From contig CAZJYZ010000011.1 in assembly GCA_964550345.1 (NCBI GenBank), positions 16,256-80,255 of the forward strand: 64,000 nt of DNA, written 5' to 3'. Every line of letters begins with the position of its first letter. Position 1 is the first letter of the stretch. The notes under the pieces were generated by a model. It searched no databases. It was not told the DNA's origin and saw nothing but the letters and a program-made list of their open reading frames with translations. The stretch comes from JAAEUB01 sp964550345. Its GTDB lineage: Bacteria > Pseudomonadota > Alphaproteobacteria > Rhodobacterales > Rhodobacteraceae. Shown piece by piece: positions 1 to 7,132 of this stretch. A program made the position numbers and the translations under genes.

Positions 1-97
1 GTACCACGGCCCTGCCCCCCTGCCCATCTGCGTGGGCCTGCTTTCGGCGGGCAAAGGCGGCCGTGCGGGCAGCGGCTTTAACCCCGGCAAGGGTCAT
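1..97 (-). CDS. 5-formyltetrahydrofolate cyclo-ligase, N-terminal part (partial at window edge)
   Basis: Only the first 32 codons are inside the window. The start ATG (97-95) overlaps the mgtE stop codon as ATGA, which suggests translational coupling. The visible peptide begins MTLAGVKAAARTAAFARRK and continues HADGQGG. The Ala/Arg-rich amphipathic helix followed by a Gly-Gln-Gly segment is how alphaproteobacterial 5-formyl-THF cyclo-ligases typically begin. That family converts 5-formyl-THF to 5,10-methenyl-THF using ATP in the cytoplasm. The catalytic domain is outside the window, so the assignment rests on N-terminal resemblance from memory and on a clean open frame without stops to the edge. 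Confidence 0.5.
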   Translation of the reverse strand, partial: MTLAGVKAAARTAAFARRKQAHADGQGGRAVV

Positions 98-1497
98 AAC
101 AGCACCATCGCGGCCAGACCGAGGAAGGCAAAAAAGCCCACCACATCCGTCACCGTGGTCACGAAAGCACCGGATGCCAGCGCCGGGTCGATATCCATTT
201 TCTCCAAGAGGACCGGGATTACAACGCCTGCCAGTCCGGCAATGACAAGGTTAACCACCATGGCCACGGCGATCACCACGCCCAGTAACGGCAGGCCGAA
301 CCAGACCACCCCAACGATCCCCATGACCACAGCAAAAACCAGCCCGTTAATCAGCCCTACAATGCCCTCGCGCCAGATAACGCGCCAGACATTTGCGCTG
401 GTAAGGTCTTTCGTCGCCAGTGAACGCACGGCAACTGTCAGGCTTTGCGTTCCCGCATTACCCCCCATCGAGGCCACGATCGGCATCAGCACCGCCAAGG
501 CGACAAACTGGGCAATTGTGGCCTCAAACTGGGCGATGACCAGCGAGGCCAGAATGGATGTCACCAGATTGACCGCTAACCACGGCATGCGGCGACGCGT
601 CGTGGCAAGCACCCGGTCGGAAAGGCGACCCTCGCCGACACCCGCCAGACGCATGATGTCTTCTTCGTGCTCTTCTTCCAGAATGACGACCGCGTCGTCG
701 ATGGTTATGACGCCAACAAGGCGTTCGTTTTCATCCACCACAGGGGCGCTGATCAGGTGGTACTGGTTGAAGGCATAGGCAACCTCGGCTTCATCCTGCA
801 ACGCCGGAATTGTGCGAAAACTGTCCTCAGTAATTGCGGTAAGCAGCGCCTCCCGGGGCGAGCCCATGATCCGGCCCAGCGTGACATAACCTACGGGTCG
901 CATGCGCGGGTCAACCAGAATGACGTGGTAAAACTGTTCCGGCAGGTCATCATGTTCGCGCAGATAATCTATTGCCTGCCCCACATTCCAATGCTCAGGC
1001 GCCACCACCAGCTCGCGCTGCATCAGCCGGCCGGCACTTTCCTCGGGGTAGGTCAGAGATTGCTCAACCGCGACGCGGTCGTGGGCTTCCAGCGCACCCA
1101 GCACGGCCTCGGCCTGCGGCGCATCTAGATCTTCGATCAGATCGACGACATCGTCGGTCTCAAGATCACGCACCGCGTCGGCCAGAACATCCGGCTGCAG
1201 TACCCCAACGACCTCTTCGCGCAGCCCTTCGTCAAGTTCAGCCAGGATTTCGCCGTCAAACTCGCGCCCGCTCAGCGCCACTAGCGCCTGACGGTCAGGG
1301 GCGTTGAACTGCTCTAAAAGGTCAGCGATATCAGCGGCGTGCAGCGGCTCAAGCGCTTTGGCAAGGGCTTCGGCATCCCCTACCCTGACGGCTGAAAGAA
1401 CCGGGGCAAAGATGTCTTCGTCCAGTTCATAATCCCCCTCAACCGGGGCATCGGTTTGTGCGTGTTCGTCGACCAAAATCAGCACCCTCCGCCTCAT
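94..1497 (-). CDS. mgtE: MgtE-family magnesium transporter
   Basis: Inner-membrane Mg2+ channel/transporter of 467 residues, a normal length for MgtE. The order is an acidic N-terminal MgtE_N superhelical domain (about residues 35-150), two CBS repeats (about 155-275, including a segment reading RPVGYVTLGR) and a C-terminal block of five membrane helices. The family signature PIVASMGGNAGTQS lies in the membrane part, and DPALASGAFVTTVTDV forms the second pore motif. In this family the cytosolic N and CBS domains close the channel when Mg2+ is plentiful. The start is uncertain: a GGAGG sits inside codons 3-4 of the long form, nine bases before an in-frame TTG at 1476, so translation may begin there. 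The downstream cyclo-ligase gene overlaps its stop by 4 bases. Confidence 0.95.
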   Translation of the reverse strand: MRRRVLILVDEHAQTDAPVEGDYELDEDIFAPVLSAVRVGDAEALAKALEPLHAADIADLLEQFNAPDRQALVALSGREFDGEILAELDEGLREEVVGVLQPDVLADAVRDLETDDVVDLIEDLDAPQAEAVLGALEAHDRVAVEQSLTYPEESAGRLMQRELVVAPEHWNVGQAIDYLREHDDLPEQFYHVILVDPRMRPVGYVTLGRIMGSPREALLTAITEDSFRTIPALQDEAEVAYAFNQYHLISAPVVDENERLVGVITIDDAVVILEEEHEEDIMRLAGVGEGRLSDRVLATTRRRMPWLAVNLVTSILASLVIAQFEATIAQFVALAVLMPIVASMGGNAGTQSLTVAVRSLATKDLTSANVWRVIWREGIVGLINGLVFAVVMGIVGVVWFGLPLLGVVIAVAMVVNLVIAGLAGVVIPVLLEKMDIDPALASGAFVTTVTDVVGFFAFLGLAAMVLL

Positions 1498-1600
1498 CCG
1501 GGTATAGGCGAAGGTGTTTCAAAGAAACAGAGGTAATATACCGTTTACCGCGGCCAATTGACCCGTTAGCCTGTGTGGGTTTTCTAAAGGAATGCGCGAA

Positions 1601-2905
1601 ATGAAACTCCTATTGGGTCAGACCCTGACATTTGAGGGTAACCCGTTTGAAATATCACCTCTGGCGGCAGCCAGGCACGAATCCCACGGAGCTGTCGCAG
1701 TAGAAAACGGCCTGATTACCGACCTTGGCCCAGCGGATGTATTACGCAAGCGCTACCCGCAGGCCGATGTTACCGATTACGGCACTGCCCTGATCTCACC
1801 GGGATTTATAGACGCCCATGCGCATTATCCGCAAACGGCCATCATCGCCTCGTGGGGCAAACGGCTGATTGACTGGCTTAACACCTACACCTTCCCCGAA
1901 GAAACCCGGTTTCACGATGCGGATTACGCCGGTGATATCGCCGGGAGGTATCTTGATCTGACACTGGCAAACGGCACTACGACCATGACCAGCTATTGCA
2001 CGATCCACCCCGAAAGTGTGGACGCTTATTTCTCTGCGGCGCAAAAGCGCGGGCTGCGCGCCCTCGGCGGCAAAACCTGCATGGACCGTAATGCGCCTGA
2101 GGACCTTATGGACAGCGCTCAAAGTGCCTACGACGACAGCAAAGCATTGCTGGAGAAGTGGCATGGGATTGATCGGCTCTCCTATGTTATTTCACCACGT
2201 TTCGCGCCAACCTCAACCCCGGCGCAGCTCGAGGCATTAGGGGCGCTTTGGGGCGAAAACCCCGCCAGCCTGATGCAGACGCATATTTCGGAACAGGTGG
2301 AAGAGATTGCCTGGGTGGCCGAACTATTCCCCGAAGCACGCGACTATCTGGATGTGTATGAAAGCTTTGGCCTGACCGGGTCCGGCGCCCTGATGGGCCA
2401 CGCCATTCACCTGAAGCCGCGTGAACGCGCGCGCATCTTAGAGCAGGATATGAGCCTGATCCATTGTCCGACCTCGAACACCTTCATCGGTTCGGGCCTG
2501 TTTGACATGGCAGGTCTTGGCAAAGAGGGGCACCGGCTGGGGCTGGCGACCGACACGGGCGGCGGGTCGTCCTTTTCAATGCTGCGCACCATGGCTGCGG
2601 CCTATGAAGTTGCTCAATTATCAGGCCATGCCCTGCATCCGGCGCAGCTTTGGTACCTTGCGACACAAGGTTCAGCCCGCGCGCTGCATCTGGAGGACAA
2701 GATCGGCACTCTGGCGCCGGGTTCGGAGGCGGATCTGGCGATCATCGACTTGGGCTCAACTGCGGCCATTGCCCAGCGAGCGGGTAATGCTGAAAGTTTC
2801 TGGGAAGTCCTCTTCCCCACCATCATGATGGGAGATGACCGGGCGATCCGGGACGTCTGGATTGCTGGCGACAAGTACAAACCGGGCGCATTGGCAAAGT
2901 TTTAA
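1601..2905 (+). CDS. guaD: guanine deaminase
   Basis: Zinc amidohydrolase of 434 residues converting guanine to xanthine and ammonia in purine salvage. The metal-binding HxH motif is in PGFIDAHAHYPQ (about residue 67), followed by the guanine-deaminase-typical DWLNTYTFPEE. HISEQVEEI, HCPTSN and the metal-ligand ATDTGGGSS segment follow in the usual order. I chose the ATG at 1601 because AAAGGA lies nine bases upstream. The alternative ATG at 1592 directly abuts that ribosome site. It stands alone, divergent from mgtE, and would feed xanthine into purine catabolism. The nucleoside transporter and purine nucleoside phosphorylase at 51-57 kb would supply its substrate. Confidence 0.95.
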   Translation: MKLLLGQTLTFEGNPFEISPLAAARHESHGAVAVENGLITDLGPADVLRKRYPQADVTDYGTALISPGFIDAHAHYPQTAIIASWGKRLIDWLNTYTFPEETRFHDADYAGDIAGRYLDLTLANGTTTMTSYCTIHPESVDAYFSAAQKRGLRALGGKTCMDRNAPEDLMDSAQSAYDDSKALLEKWHGIDRLSYVISPRFAPTSTPAQLEALGALWGENPASLMQTHISEQVEEIAWVAELFPEARDYLDVYESFGLTGSGALMGHAIHLKPRERARILEQDMSLIHCPTSNTFIGSGLFDMAGLGKEGHRLGLATDTGGGSSFSMLRTMAAAYEVAQLSGHALHPAQLWYLATQGSARALHLEDKIGTLAPGSEADLAIIDLGSTAAIAQRAGNAESFWEVLFPTIMMGDDRAIRDVWIAGDKYKPGALAKF

Positions 2906-2944
2906 AGGCATGTCCGGTGTAACGCGAGGGCGCACATCAGCCGA

Positions 2945-3613
2945 TTATTCACCACCTCCACCAGCCGGGGCAAAGCGGCTATCCAGAAGGTCACGCATCT
3001 CATCGTCAAACCTATCCGTGGGTATGCGGGTGAAATAATGATCAACGGGGCCAATCGGCTCAGGCAAAGCAACGGTCATCGAAAGGGTGCCACCTGCACA
3101 GGAATAGGCAATTTTCGGCATGAAGGTATTTGGCGTGCTATTGGGATCAATAGCTGCCGAGGCGTTCCCACCCGGCCCGGAGACATCCATATGCAACATC
3201 GCCGTGCTGCCCTCTAACGCGCAGAACCTCAAGGACGAGTCAGCGGTCCAGATCCAGCCGAAGTTTGAACTCACCACAAGGTTCATATCTGTCACCGTCA
3301 CCTCGCCGTCTTCGATGTCATGCATCGTCACGGCATTCTGAAACGGTATAGTTGCGTAAAACCCATCGGGATAAACCACCATGCCGATAACGCGGGCATA
3401 ATCATCCGGGAAGACCTGACGACTGACCCCGGCAGGGGCCATGCTACCAAACATTTCGCGCACGCGTTCGGCAATGGTATTGGTGCCCACCCAGCTACCG
3501 ACCAGACAATCGTCGGTGTCAAAAATCATCGGTCCGCAACTTACGCCGTCAGATCTGACGGCGGTGGCAGCAAGACTGGCCGCGAATAATACAACGGTGA
3601 AAATGGGTTTCAT
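2945..3613 (-). CDS. secreted protein of unknown function
   Basis: A 222-residue protein with an N-terminal signal peptide (hydrophobic residues 4-18, probable cleavage after TAVRS). It has four or five cysteines (VSCGP, DDCLVG, LRFCALE, IAYSCAG) that could pair as periplasmic disulfides. The body is beta-rich with several Trp residues (GSWVGT, FGWIWTAD), and the C-terminus is a short Gly-rich tail. A good ribosome site (GGAAGGGGGC) precedes ATG 3613. I do not recognise a family. The calycin-like pattern of 'V-GSW-G' near the mature N-terminus is only suggestive. It is convergent with guaD and divergent from nothing obvious, so context gives no function. Confidence 0.75.
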   Translation of the reverse strand: MKPIFTVVLFAASLAATAVRSDGVSCGPMIFDTDDCLVGSWVGTNTIAERVREMFGSMAPAGVSRQVFPDDYARVIGMVVYPDGFYATIPFQNAVTMHDIEDGEVTVTDMNLVVSSNFGWIWTADSSLRFCALEGSTAMLHMDVSGPGGNASAAIDPNSTPNTFMPKIAYSCAGGTLSMTVALPEPIGPVDHYFTRIPTDRFDDEMRDLLDSRFAPAGGGGE

Positions 3614-3661
3614 GGAGAGCCCCCTTCCCTGCGGTATACCACAGACCGGGTTAAAACCTGA

Positions 3662-3985
3662 TCAGTCGGGTATTTCCTGCGCCAAAAACCGCTCAAAATC
3701 ATCCAGATTGACCGGTTCAAACTGCCCAAATCCCTGCATCCAGACCGAGGCTTCGCGCATGGCATCCGGCTCCAGCTTGCACCATTTCACCCGCCCGCGT
3801 TTTTCCTGAGCGATCAACCCGGCGCGCATCAGCAGGGTGAGGTGTTTAGAGATCGCCGCCAGCGACATCTCAAACGGCTCGGCCACGTCCGTGACGGCCA
3901 TGTCGTCTTCTAACAACATGGTCAGGATTGCGCGCCGTGTTGGGTCAGACAGGGCCGCAAAGGTCAGGTCAAGCCGGGTACTCAT
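3662..3985 (-). CDS. ArsR/SmtB-family winged-helix repressor
   Basis: A 107-residue DNA-binding protein. The opening LDLTFAALSDPTRRAIL is the classic ArsR dimerisation helix and first helix of the winged helix-turn-helix. AAISKHLTLLMRAGLI is the recognition helix, and the wing contains RGRVKWCKLEPDAM. The metal-binding ELCVCDL motif is missing, which places it with the metal-independent subgroup often found beside SRPBCC-domain (AHSA1) genes, although none is adjacent here. The start is uncertain: MSTRLDL at 3985 has AAAGG only one base upstream, and an in-frame ATG at 4024 or 4060 would extend it by 13 or 25 residues. It is transcribed divergently from the F0 operon. Confidence 0.9.
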   Translation of the reverse strand: MSTRLDLTFAALSDPTRRAILTMLLEDDMAVTDVAEPFEMSLAAISKHLTLLMRAGLIAQEKRGRVKWCKLEPDAMREASVWMQGFGQFEPVNLDDFERFLAQEIPD

Positions 3986-4100
3986 GCCTTTGGCTATAAT
4001 CCACCCGCTGAAATCGTCAACCATTTGGTTGAATATCGCATATGAGCCGTTTTTGAGCACCTACCTGCCTTCAACAGGAAGGCCTTTCTGTCGCAGTGCA

Positions 4101-4120
4101 TTTTAATCACTTTTAATCAG
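4101..4120 (+). repeat. tandem 10-bp repeat TTTTAATCA(C/G)
   Basis: Two head-to-tail copies, TTTTAATCAC and TTTTAATCAG, lie in the divergent promoter region between the ArsR gene and atpI. One helical turn per unit makes it a plausible binding site for the ArsR protein or another regulator. This is sequence-only evidence. Confidence 0.45.
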
Positions 4121-4155
4121 AGACTTAAGCCACGCGAAGAAAACGCCGCCACCGG

Positions 4156-4184
4156 TTGACTCACTGCCCTGCGCCCCTTAGCAA
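4156..4184 (+). promoter_or_regulatory. possible promoter of the F0 ATP synthase operon
   Basis: TTGACT (4156-4161) is separated by 17 bases from TAGCAA (4179-4184), about 40 bases before atpI. The -35 box is good and the -10 box is weak. No other sigma70-like pair is closer to the operon start. Confidence 0.35.
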
Positions 4185-4223
4185 AGCCTCAAACGTAACC
4201 GGGGGCGCTGAGGCGCAATTTTC

Positions 4224-4559
4224 ATGTCCGAAACACCCGATCCCGCCAAGCTGAACGAGCTTGATGCGAAGATTAAGGCCCTGAAGGGCGTTGAGGTTGA
4301 GGACAAGGGAACCGGGGACGAGGTCACCTCTCAGGCAGCATATGCCTGGCAGATGATCATCGAGCTTGTAGTCGGTCTGGCGATCGGCTTTGGCATCGGA
4401 TACGGGCTGGACGCCGTTTTTGGCACCACACCCATATTCATGGTGCTGTTTATATTGCTGGGTTTTGCAGCCGGTGTGCGCGTCATGCTGGGAACTGCGA
4501 AACAGATGCAGGTCAAACAGGCAGAGAAATCTGCCGGAGACGAAGACGAAGGGAATTAA
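4224..4559 (+). CDS. atpI: ATP synthase F0 assembly subunit I (AtpI/AtpZ type)
   Basis: A small 111-residue membrane protein and the first gene of the F0 operon. The N-terminal 45 residues are charged and cytoplasmic. Two membrane helices follow: one containing IIELVVGLAIGFGIGYGLD (about 52-70) and one containing IFMVLFILLGFAAGVRVML (about 75-95). The C-terminus is Lys/Glu-rich. In this family the protein helps the c-ring assemble and may aid Mg2+ handling. It ends two bases before the atpB start, so the genes are cotranscribed and probably coupled. The C-terminal codons contain the ribosome site for atpB (AAGGGAA). Confidence 0.92.
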   Translation: MSETPDPAKLNELDAKIKALKGVEVEDKGTGDEVTSQAAYAWQMIIELVVGLAIGFGIGYGLDAVFGTTPIFMVLFILLGFAAGVRVMLGTAKQMQVKQAEKSAGDEDEGN

Positions 4560-4561
4560 AC

Positions 4562-5308
4562 GTGGCGGAAGAAGCGAGTGCATTCAACATCCACCCGATG
4601 GACCAGTTTGTCATCAAGCCGCTTTTCGGCGGTTCTGAGCTGAACTGGTACACGCCGACCAATGAAGCCCTGTGGATGGGTATCGCCATTCTGGCGGTCA
4701 TCGCCCTTCTGGTACTGGGCACACGCGGACGCGCCATCATCCCATCGCGGACACAAAGCGTTGCTGAACTGGCATACGGATTTGTTTACAAGATGGTCGA
4801 AGATGTGGCCGGGAAAGACGGGCTGAGATACTTCCCGGCAATCATGACCCTGTTCATGTTCATCGTGTTTTCAAATTTCCTTGGCCTGCTGCCAATGGCC
4901 TTTACCCCAACCAGCCACATCGCGGTAACCGCTACTATGGCGCTGGCGGTGTTCCTGTTCGTAACCATTCTGGGCTTTGCCAAGAACGGCACCAAGTTCC
5001 TGTCGATCTTCTGGATTTCTGCGGCTCCTCTGGCCCTGCGGCCCATTCTGGCGCTGATCGAGATCATCAGCTACTTCGTACGCCCCGTCAGCCACTCGAT
5101 CCGGCTTGCCGGTAACATGATGGCGGGTCACGCGGTTATCAAAGTTTTTGCGGGCTTTGCCGGTGCACTGGGGCTTGGAGCGGTCGCTCCGATCCTGGCA
5201 ATCTCGGCGGTCTATGCTCTGGAAATGCTGGTGGCATTCATCCAGGCCTATGTGTTCGCAATCCTCACATGTGTGTACCTGAAAGATGCGCTGCATCCGG
5301 GCCACTAA
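4562..5308 (+). CDS. atpB: ATP synthase F0 subunit a
   Basis: Proton-channel subunit a, 248 residues with five to six membrane helices. The essential helix carries SIRLAGNMMAGH, in which the Arg is the residue that faces the c-ring carboxylates. The final helix contains ALEMLVAFIQAYVFAIL, also family-typical. Translation starts at GTG (4562), preceded by AAGGGAA seven to nine bases upstream within atpI. No other start gives the expected MAEEASAFNIHPMDQF-type N-terminus. It sits between atpI and atpE in canonical order. Confidence 0.97.
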   Translation: MAEEASAFNIHPMDQFVIKPLFGGSELNWYTPTNEALWMGIAILAVIALLVLGTRGRAIIPSRTQSVAELAYGFVYKMVEDVAGKDGLRYFPAIMTLFMFIVFSNFLGLLPMAFTPTSHIAVTATMALAVFLFVTILGFAKNGTKFLSIFWISAAPLALRPILALIEIISYFVRPVSHSIRLAGNMMAGHAVIKVFAGFAGALGLGAVAPILAISAVYALEMLVAFIQAYVFAILTCVYLKDALHPGH

Positions 5309-5360
5309 TTCGAAACAACCCTAACAACCTGAAAAACAGACAAACTAAAGGAGAAGACCA

Positions 5361-5597
5361 ATGGAAGGTGATATCGTACAAATGGGCGCATATATCGGCG
5401 CTGGCCTGGCATGTACTGGCATGGGTGGTGCTGCTATCGGTGTGGGTACCGTTGTGGGCAACTACATTGCGGGTGCTCTGCGTAACCCGTCAGCTTCGGC
5501 CAGCCAGACTGCGACCATGTTCATCGGGATTGCGTTCTCGGAAGCGCTGGGGATCTTCTCGTTCCTCGTAGCTCTTCTGCTGATGTACGCATCGTAA
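5361..5597 (+). CDS. atpE: ATP synthase F0 subunit c (proteolipid)
   Basis: A 78-residue two-helix hairpin that oligomerises into the rotating c-ring. Helix 1 is glycine-rich with the AIGVGTVVGNYIAGALRNPS motif running into the polar loop. Helix 2 carries the proton-binding Glu in GIAFSEALGIFSF (about residue 60). The ribosome site is AAAGGAG, six to eight bases before the ATG. The gene is followed by a very stable stem-loop (5619-5636) before the b' gene, which fits the need for more c than other subunits. Confidence 0.98.
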   Translation: MEGDIVQMGAYIGAGLACTGMGGAAIGVGTVVGNYIAGALRNPSASASQTATMFIGIAFSEALGIFSFLVALLLMYAS

Positions 5598-5618
5598 GCC
5601 TTAACGGACTGACTTAGT

Positions 5619-5636
5619 GGGCGGGGGAACCCGCCC
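5619..5636 (+). promoter_or_regulatory. intercistronic stem-loop downstream of atpE
   Basis: GGGCGGG (5619-5625) pairs perfectly with CCCGCCC (5630-5636) around a GGAA loop of the GNRA type. It follows the c-subunit gene and precedes atpX. There is no U-tract, so it is more likely an mRNA-stabilising or processing element, or a partial attenuator, than a full terminator. Confidence 0.6.
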
Positions 5637-5683
5637 CGATGTTCGGGGGGCTTTCCCGCCCCCATTGGATTACGGAGGGTGCT

Positions 5684-6229
5684 ATGGCATCTGGAACTGA
5701 GACAACGACCGGCGCAGGCTATCCGGCAACGGAACACGCCGAAGGCATGCCGCAACTGGATTTCTCGACATTCGGGAACCAGATTTTCTGGCTCGTCATC
5801 ACGCTTGTGGTCATTTACTTCATCCTGAACAAGATCGCCCTGCCCCGCATCGCGGCGGTTCTGGCGGAACGTCAGGGCACGATCACCAGCGACATTGCTG
5901 CAGCTGAAGAGCTCAAGCAAAAAGCGGTTGAAGCCGAGGATGCCTATAACAAGGCACTGGCGGACGCACGCGCTGAAGCTGGCAAGATCGTTGCCGAGGC
6001 CAAGGCGGAAATTCAGGCTGACCTGGATGCTGCCGCAGCCAAGGCTGACGCCGAGATTGCTGCCAAGGCCGCCGAAAGCGAAGCGGCAATTGGCGAAATC
6101 CGCGCTTCCGCTGTCGAAAGCGTCAAGGCTGTGGCCAAGGACACGGCCAAGGAAATCCTTGGCGCCATGGGCTCAAAAGCGGATGCCAAGGCTGTAACTG
6201 CGGCAGTCACCGCACGGATGAAAGGGTAA
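5684..6229 (+). CDS. atpX: ATP synthase F0 subunit b' (AtpX/AtpF2)
   Basis: One of two divergent b-type peripheral-stalk subunits, 181 residues. After a polar N-terminus comes a single membrane helix (NQIFWLVITLVVIYFILNKI, about residues 31-50). A long Ala/Glu/Lys coiled coil runs to the C-terminus and holds the F1 head. The ATG at 5684 is chosen because GGAGGG lies just upstream at 5674-5679. An in-frame ATG at 5639 would start inside the stem-loop region and has no site. The b/b' pair is usual in photosynthetic bacteria and alphaproteobacteria. Confidence 0.92.
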   Translation: MASGTETTTGAGYPATEHAEGMPQLDFSTFGNQIFWLVITLVVIYFILNKIALPRIAAVLAERQGTITSDIAAAEELKQKAVEAEDAYNKALADARAEAGKIVAEAKAEIQADLDAAAAKADAEIAAKAAESEAAIGEIRASAVESVKAVAKDTAKEILGAMGSKADAKAVTAAVTARMKG

Positions 6230-6233
6230 GGAC

Positions 6234-6791
6234 ATGAAAAAACTACTCCTCCTTCCCATGGCACTGACCGCAAGCCCTGCTTTTGCAGCTTCCGGTCCTT
6301 TCCTGTCGCTGAACAACACCAACTTTGTTGTGCTTCTGGCTTTCCTGCTTTTTGTCGGCGTGCTGATTTATCTCAAGGTCCCCGGCCTTGTGACCAAGCA
6401 GCTTGATAAACGCGCAGACGGCATTCGTGATGAGCTGAACGAAGCGCGCGCCCTGCGTGAAGAGGCGCAGACCATCCTTGCCTCGTACCAACGCAAACAA
6501 AAAGAAGTTGGTGAACAGGCAGAGCGCATTGTTGCGACCGCCAAGGCCGAAGCTGCGGTTGCGGCTGAGCAGGCCACGGTTGACCTGAAAGCCTCGATCG
6601 CCCGGCGTCTGGCAGCAGCCGAGGATCAGATTGCTTCTGCGCAAGCAGCAGCAGTCAAGGAAGTGCGCGATACGGCGATCACAGTGGCCATTGGTGCTGC
6701 TAGCGATGTGATCACCAAAGGCATGACAGCGGCTGAGGGCAACAAGCTGATCGAAGCGGCCATCAAGGACGCCGAGGCCAAACTGCACTAA
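6234..6791 (+). CDS. atpF: ATP synthase F0 subunit b
   Basis: Second peripheral-stalk subunit, 185 residues. The N-terminus looks like a short signal-type segment (KKLLLLPMALTASPAFA). A membrane helix follows (NFVVLLAFLLFVGVLIYLKV, about 29-48), then an Ala/Glu-rich coiled coil. It starts four bases after the atpX stop and is the last gene of the operon. A strong terminator follows at 6823. No alpha, beta, gamma, delta or epsilon genes are in the window, as expected for alphaproteobacteria in which F0 and F1 operons are separate. Confidence 0.94.
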   Translation: MKKLLLLPMALTASPAFAASGPFLSLNNTNFVVLLAFLLFVGVLIYLKVPGLVTKQLDKRADGIRDELNEARALREEAQTILASYQRKQKEVGEQAERIVATAKAEAAVAAEQATVDLKASIARRLAAAEDQIASAQAAAVKEVRDTAITVAIGAASDVITKGMTAAEGNKLIEAAIKDAEAKLH

Positions 6792-6822
6792 AAGCGCAAA
6801 GCCTGAAACGAACAAGGATTGA

Positions 6823-6846
6823 CCCGGCTGAGAGGCCGGGTTTTTT
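6823..6846 (+). terminator. rho-independent terminator of the F0 operon
   Basis: CCCGGC (6823-6828), loop TGAGAG, GCCGGG (6835-6840), then six T (6841-6846), starting 32 bases after the atpF stop. Confidence 0.9.
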
Positions 6847-6850
6847 CGTG

Positions 6851-6879
6851 TTGATTTTATTAAATTGCCCTATTGTAAT
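6851..6879 (+). promoter_or_regulatory. possible promoter of the DUF2892 gene
   Basis: TTGATT (6851-6856), 17-base spacer, TGTAAT (6874-6879), in a conspicuously AT-rich stretch right after the atp terminator and 38 bases before the next ATG. Confidence 0.45.
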
Positions 6880-6916
6880 ATTTTAATATAATGCGCCAAA
6901 CATAAGGGAGACTATC

Positions 6917-7126
6917 ATGACTGCACAATCCATGACCCGTGTCATTGCCGGGCTTTTCATCGTTCTAAGCCTGGTTCTGGCGCATGTTAACGGCCAGGCC
7001 GACCTGAGCAAACTCAGCTGGCTGTGGTTCACCGCATTTGTTGGTGTGAACCTGTTTCAGTCCGGCCTTTCCGGCTGGTGCCTGATGACAAATATCCTAG
7101 CCAAGCTGGGCCTGCGCTCAGCCTGA
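6917..7126 (+). CDS. DUF2892 (YgaP-like) small inner-membrane protein
   Basis: A 69-residue protein with two predicted membrane helices (residues about 8-26 and 31-55). FTAFVGVNLFQSGLSGWC is the kind of glycine-containing second helix with a terminal Cys seen in the DUF2892 family. In that family the domain occurs alone or fused to a rhodanese (YgaP). The protein here is the stand-alone form, with no rhodanese next to it. A ribosome site (AAGGGAG) precedes the ATG. Function is unknown. It faces the dynamin-like gene across only six bases, so the two are convergent. Confidence 0.8.
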   Translation: MTAQSMTRVIAGLFIVLSLVLAHVNGQADLSKLSWLWFTAFVGVNLFQSGLSGWCLMTNILAKLGLRSA

Positions 7127-7132
7127 TAAGAT

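Noticed and set aside
94..1300. Plus-strand frames opposite mgtE (for example 32-778)
   Set aside because: They carry no recognisable domain and are mirrored by a complete MgtE protein.
1558..1586. TTGACC-N17-TTTCTA as guaD promoter
   Set aside because: The transcript would start within a few bases of the start codon and the -10 box is poor. Not strong enough to list as a feature.
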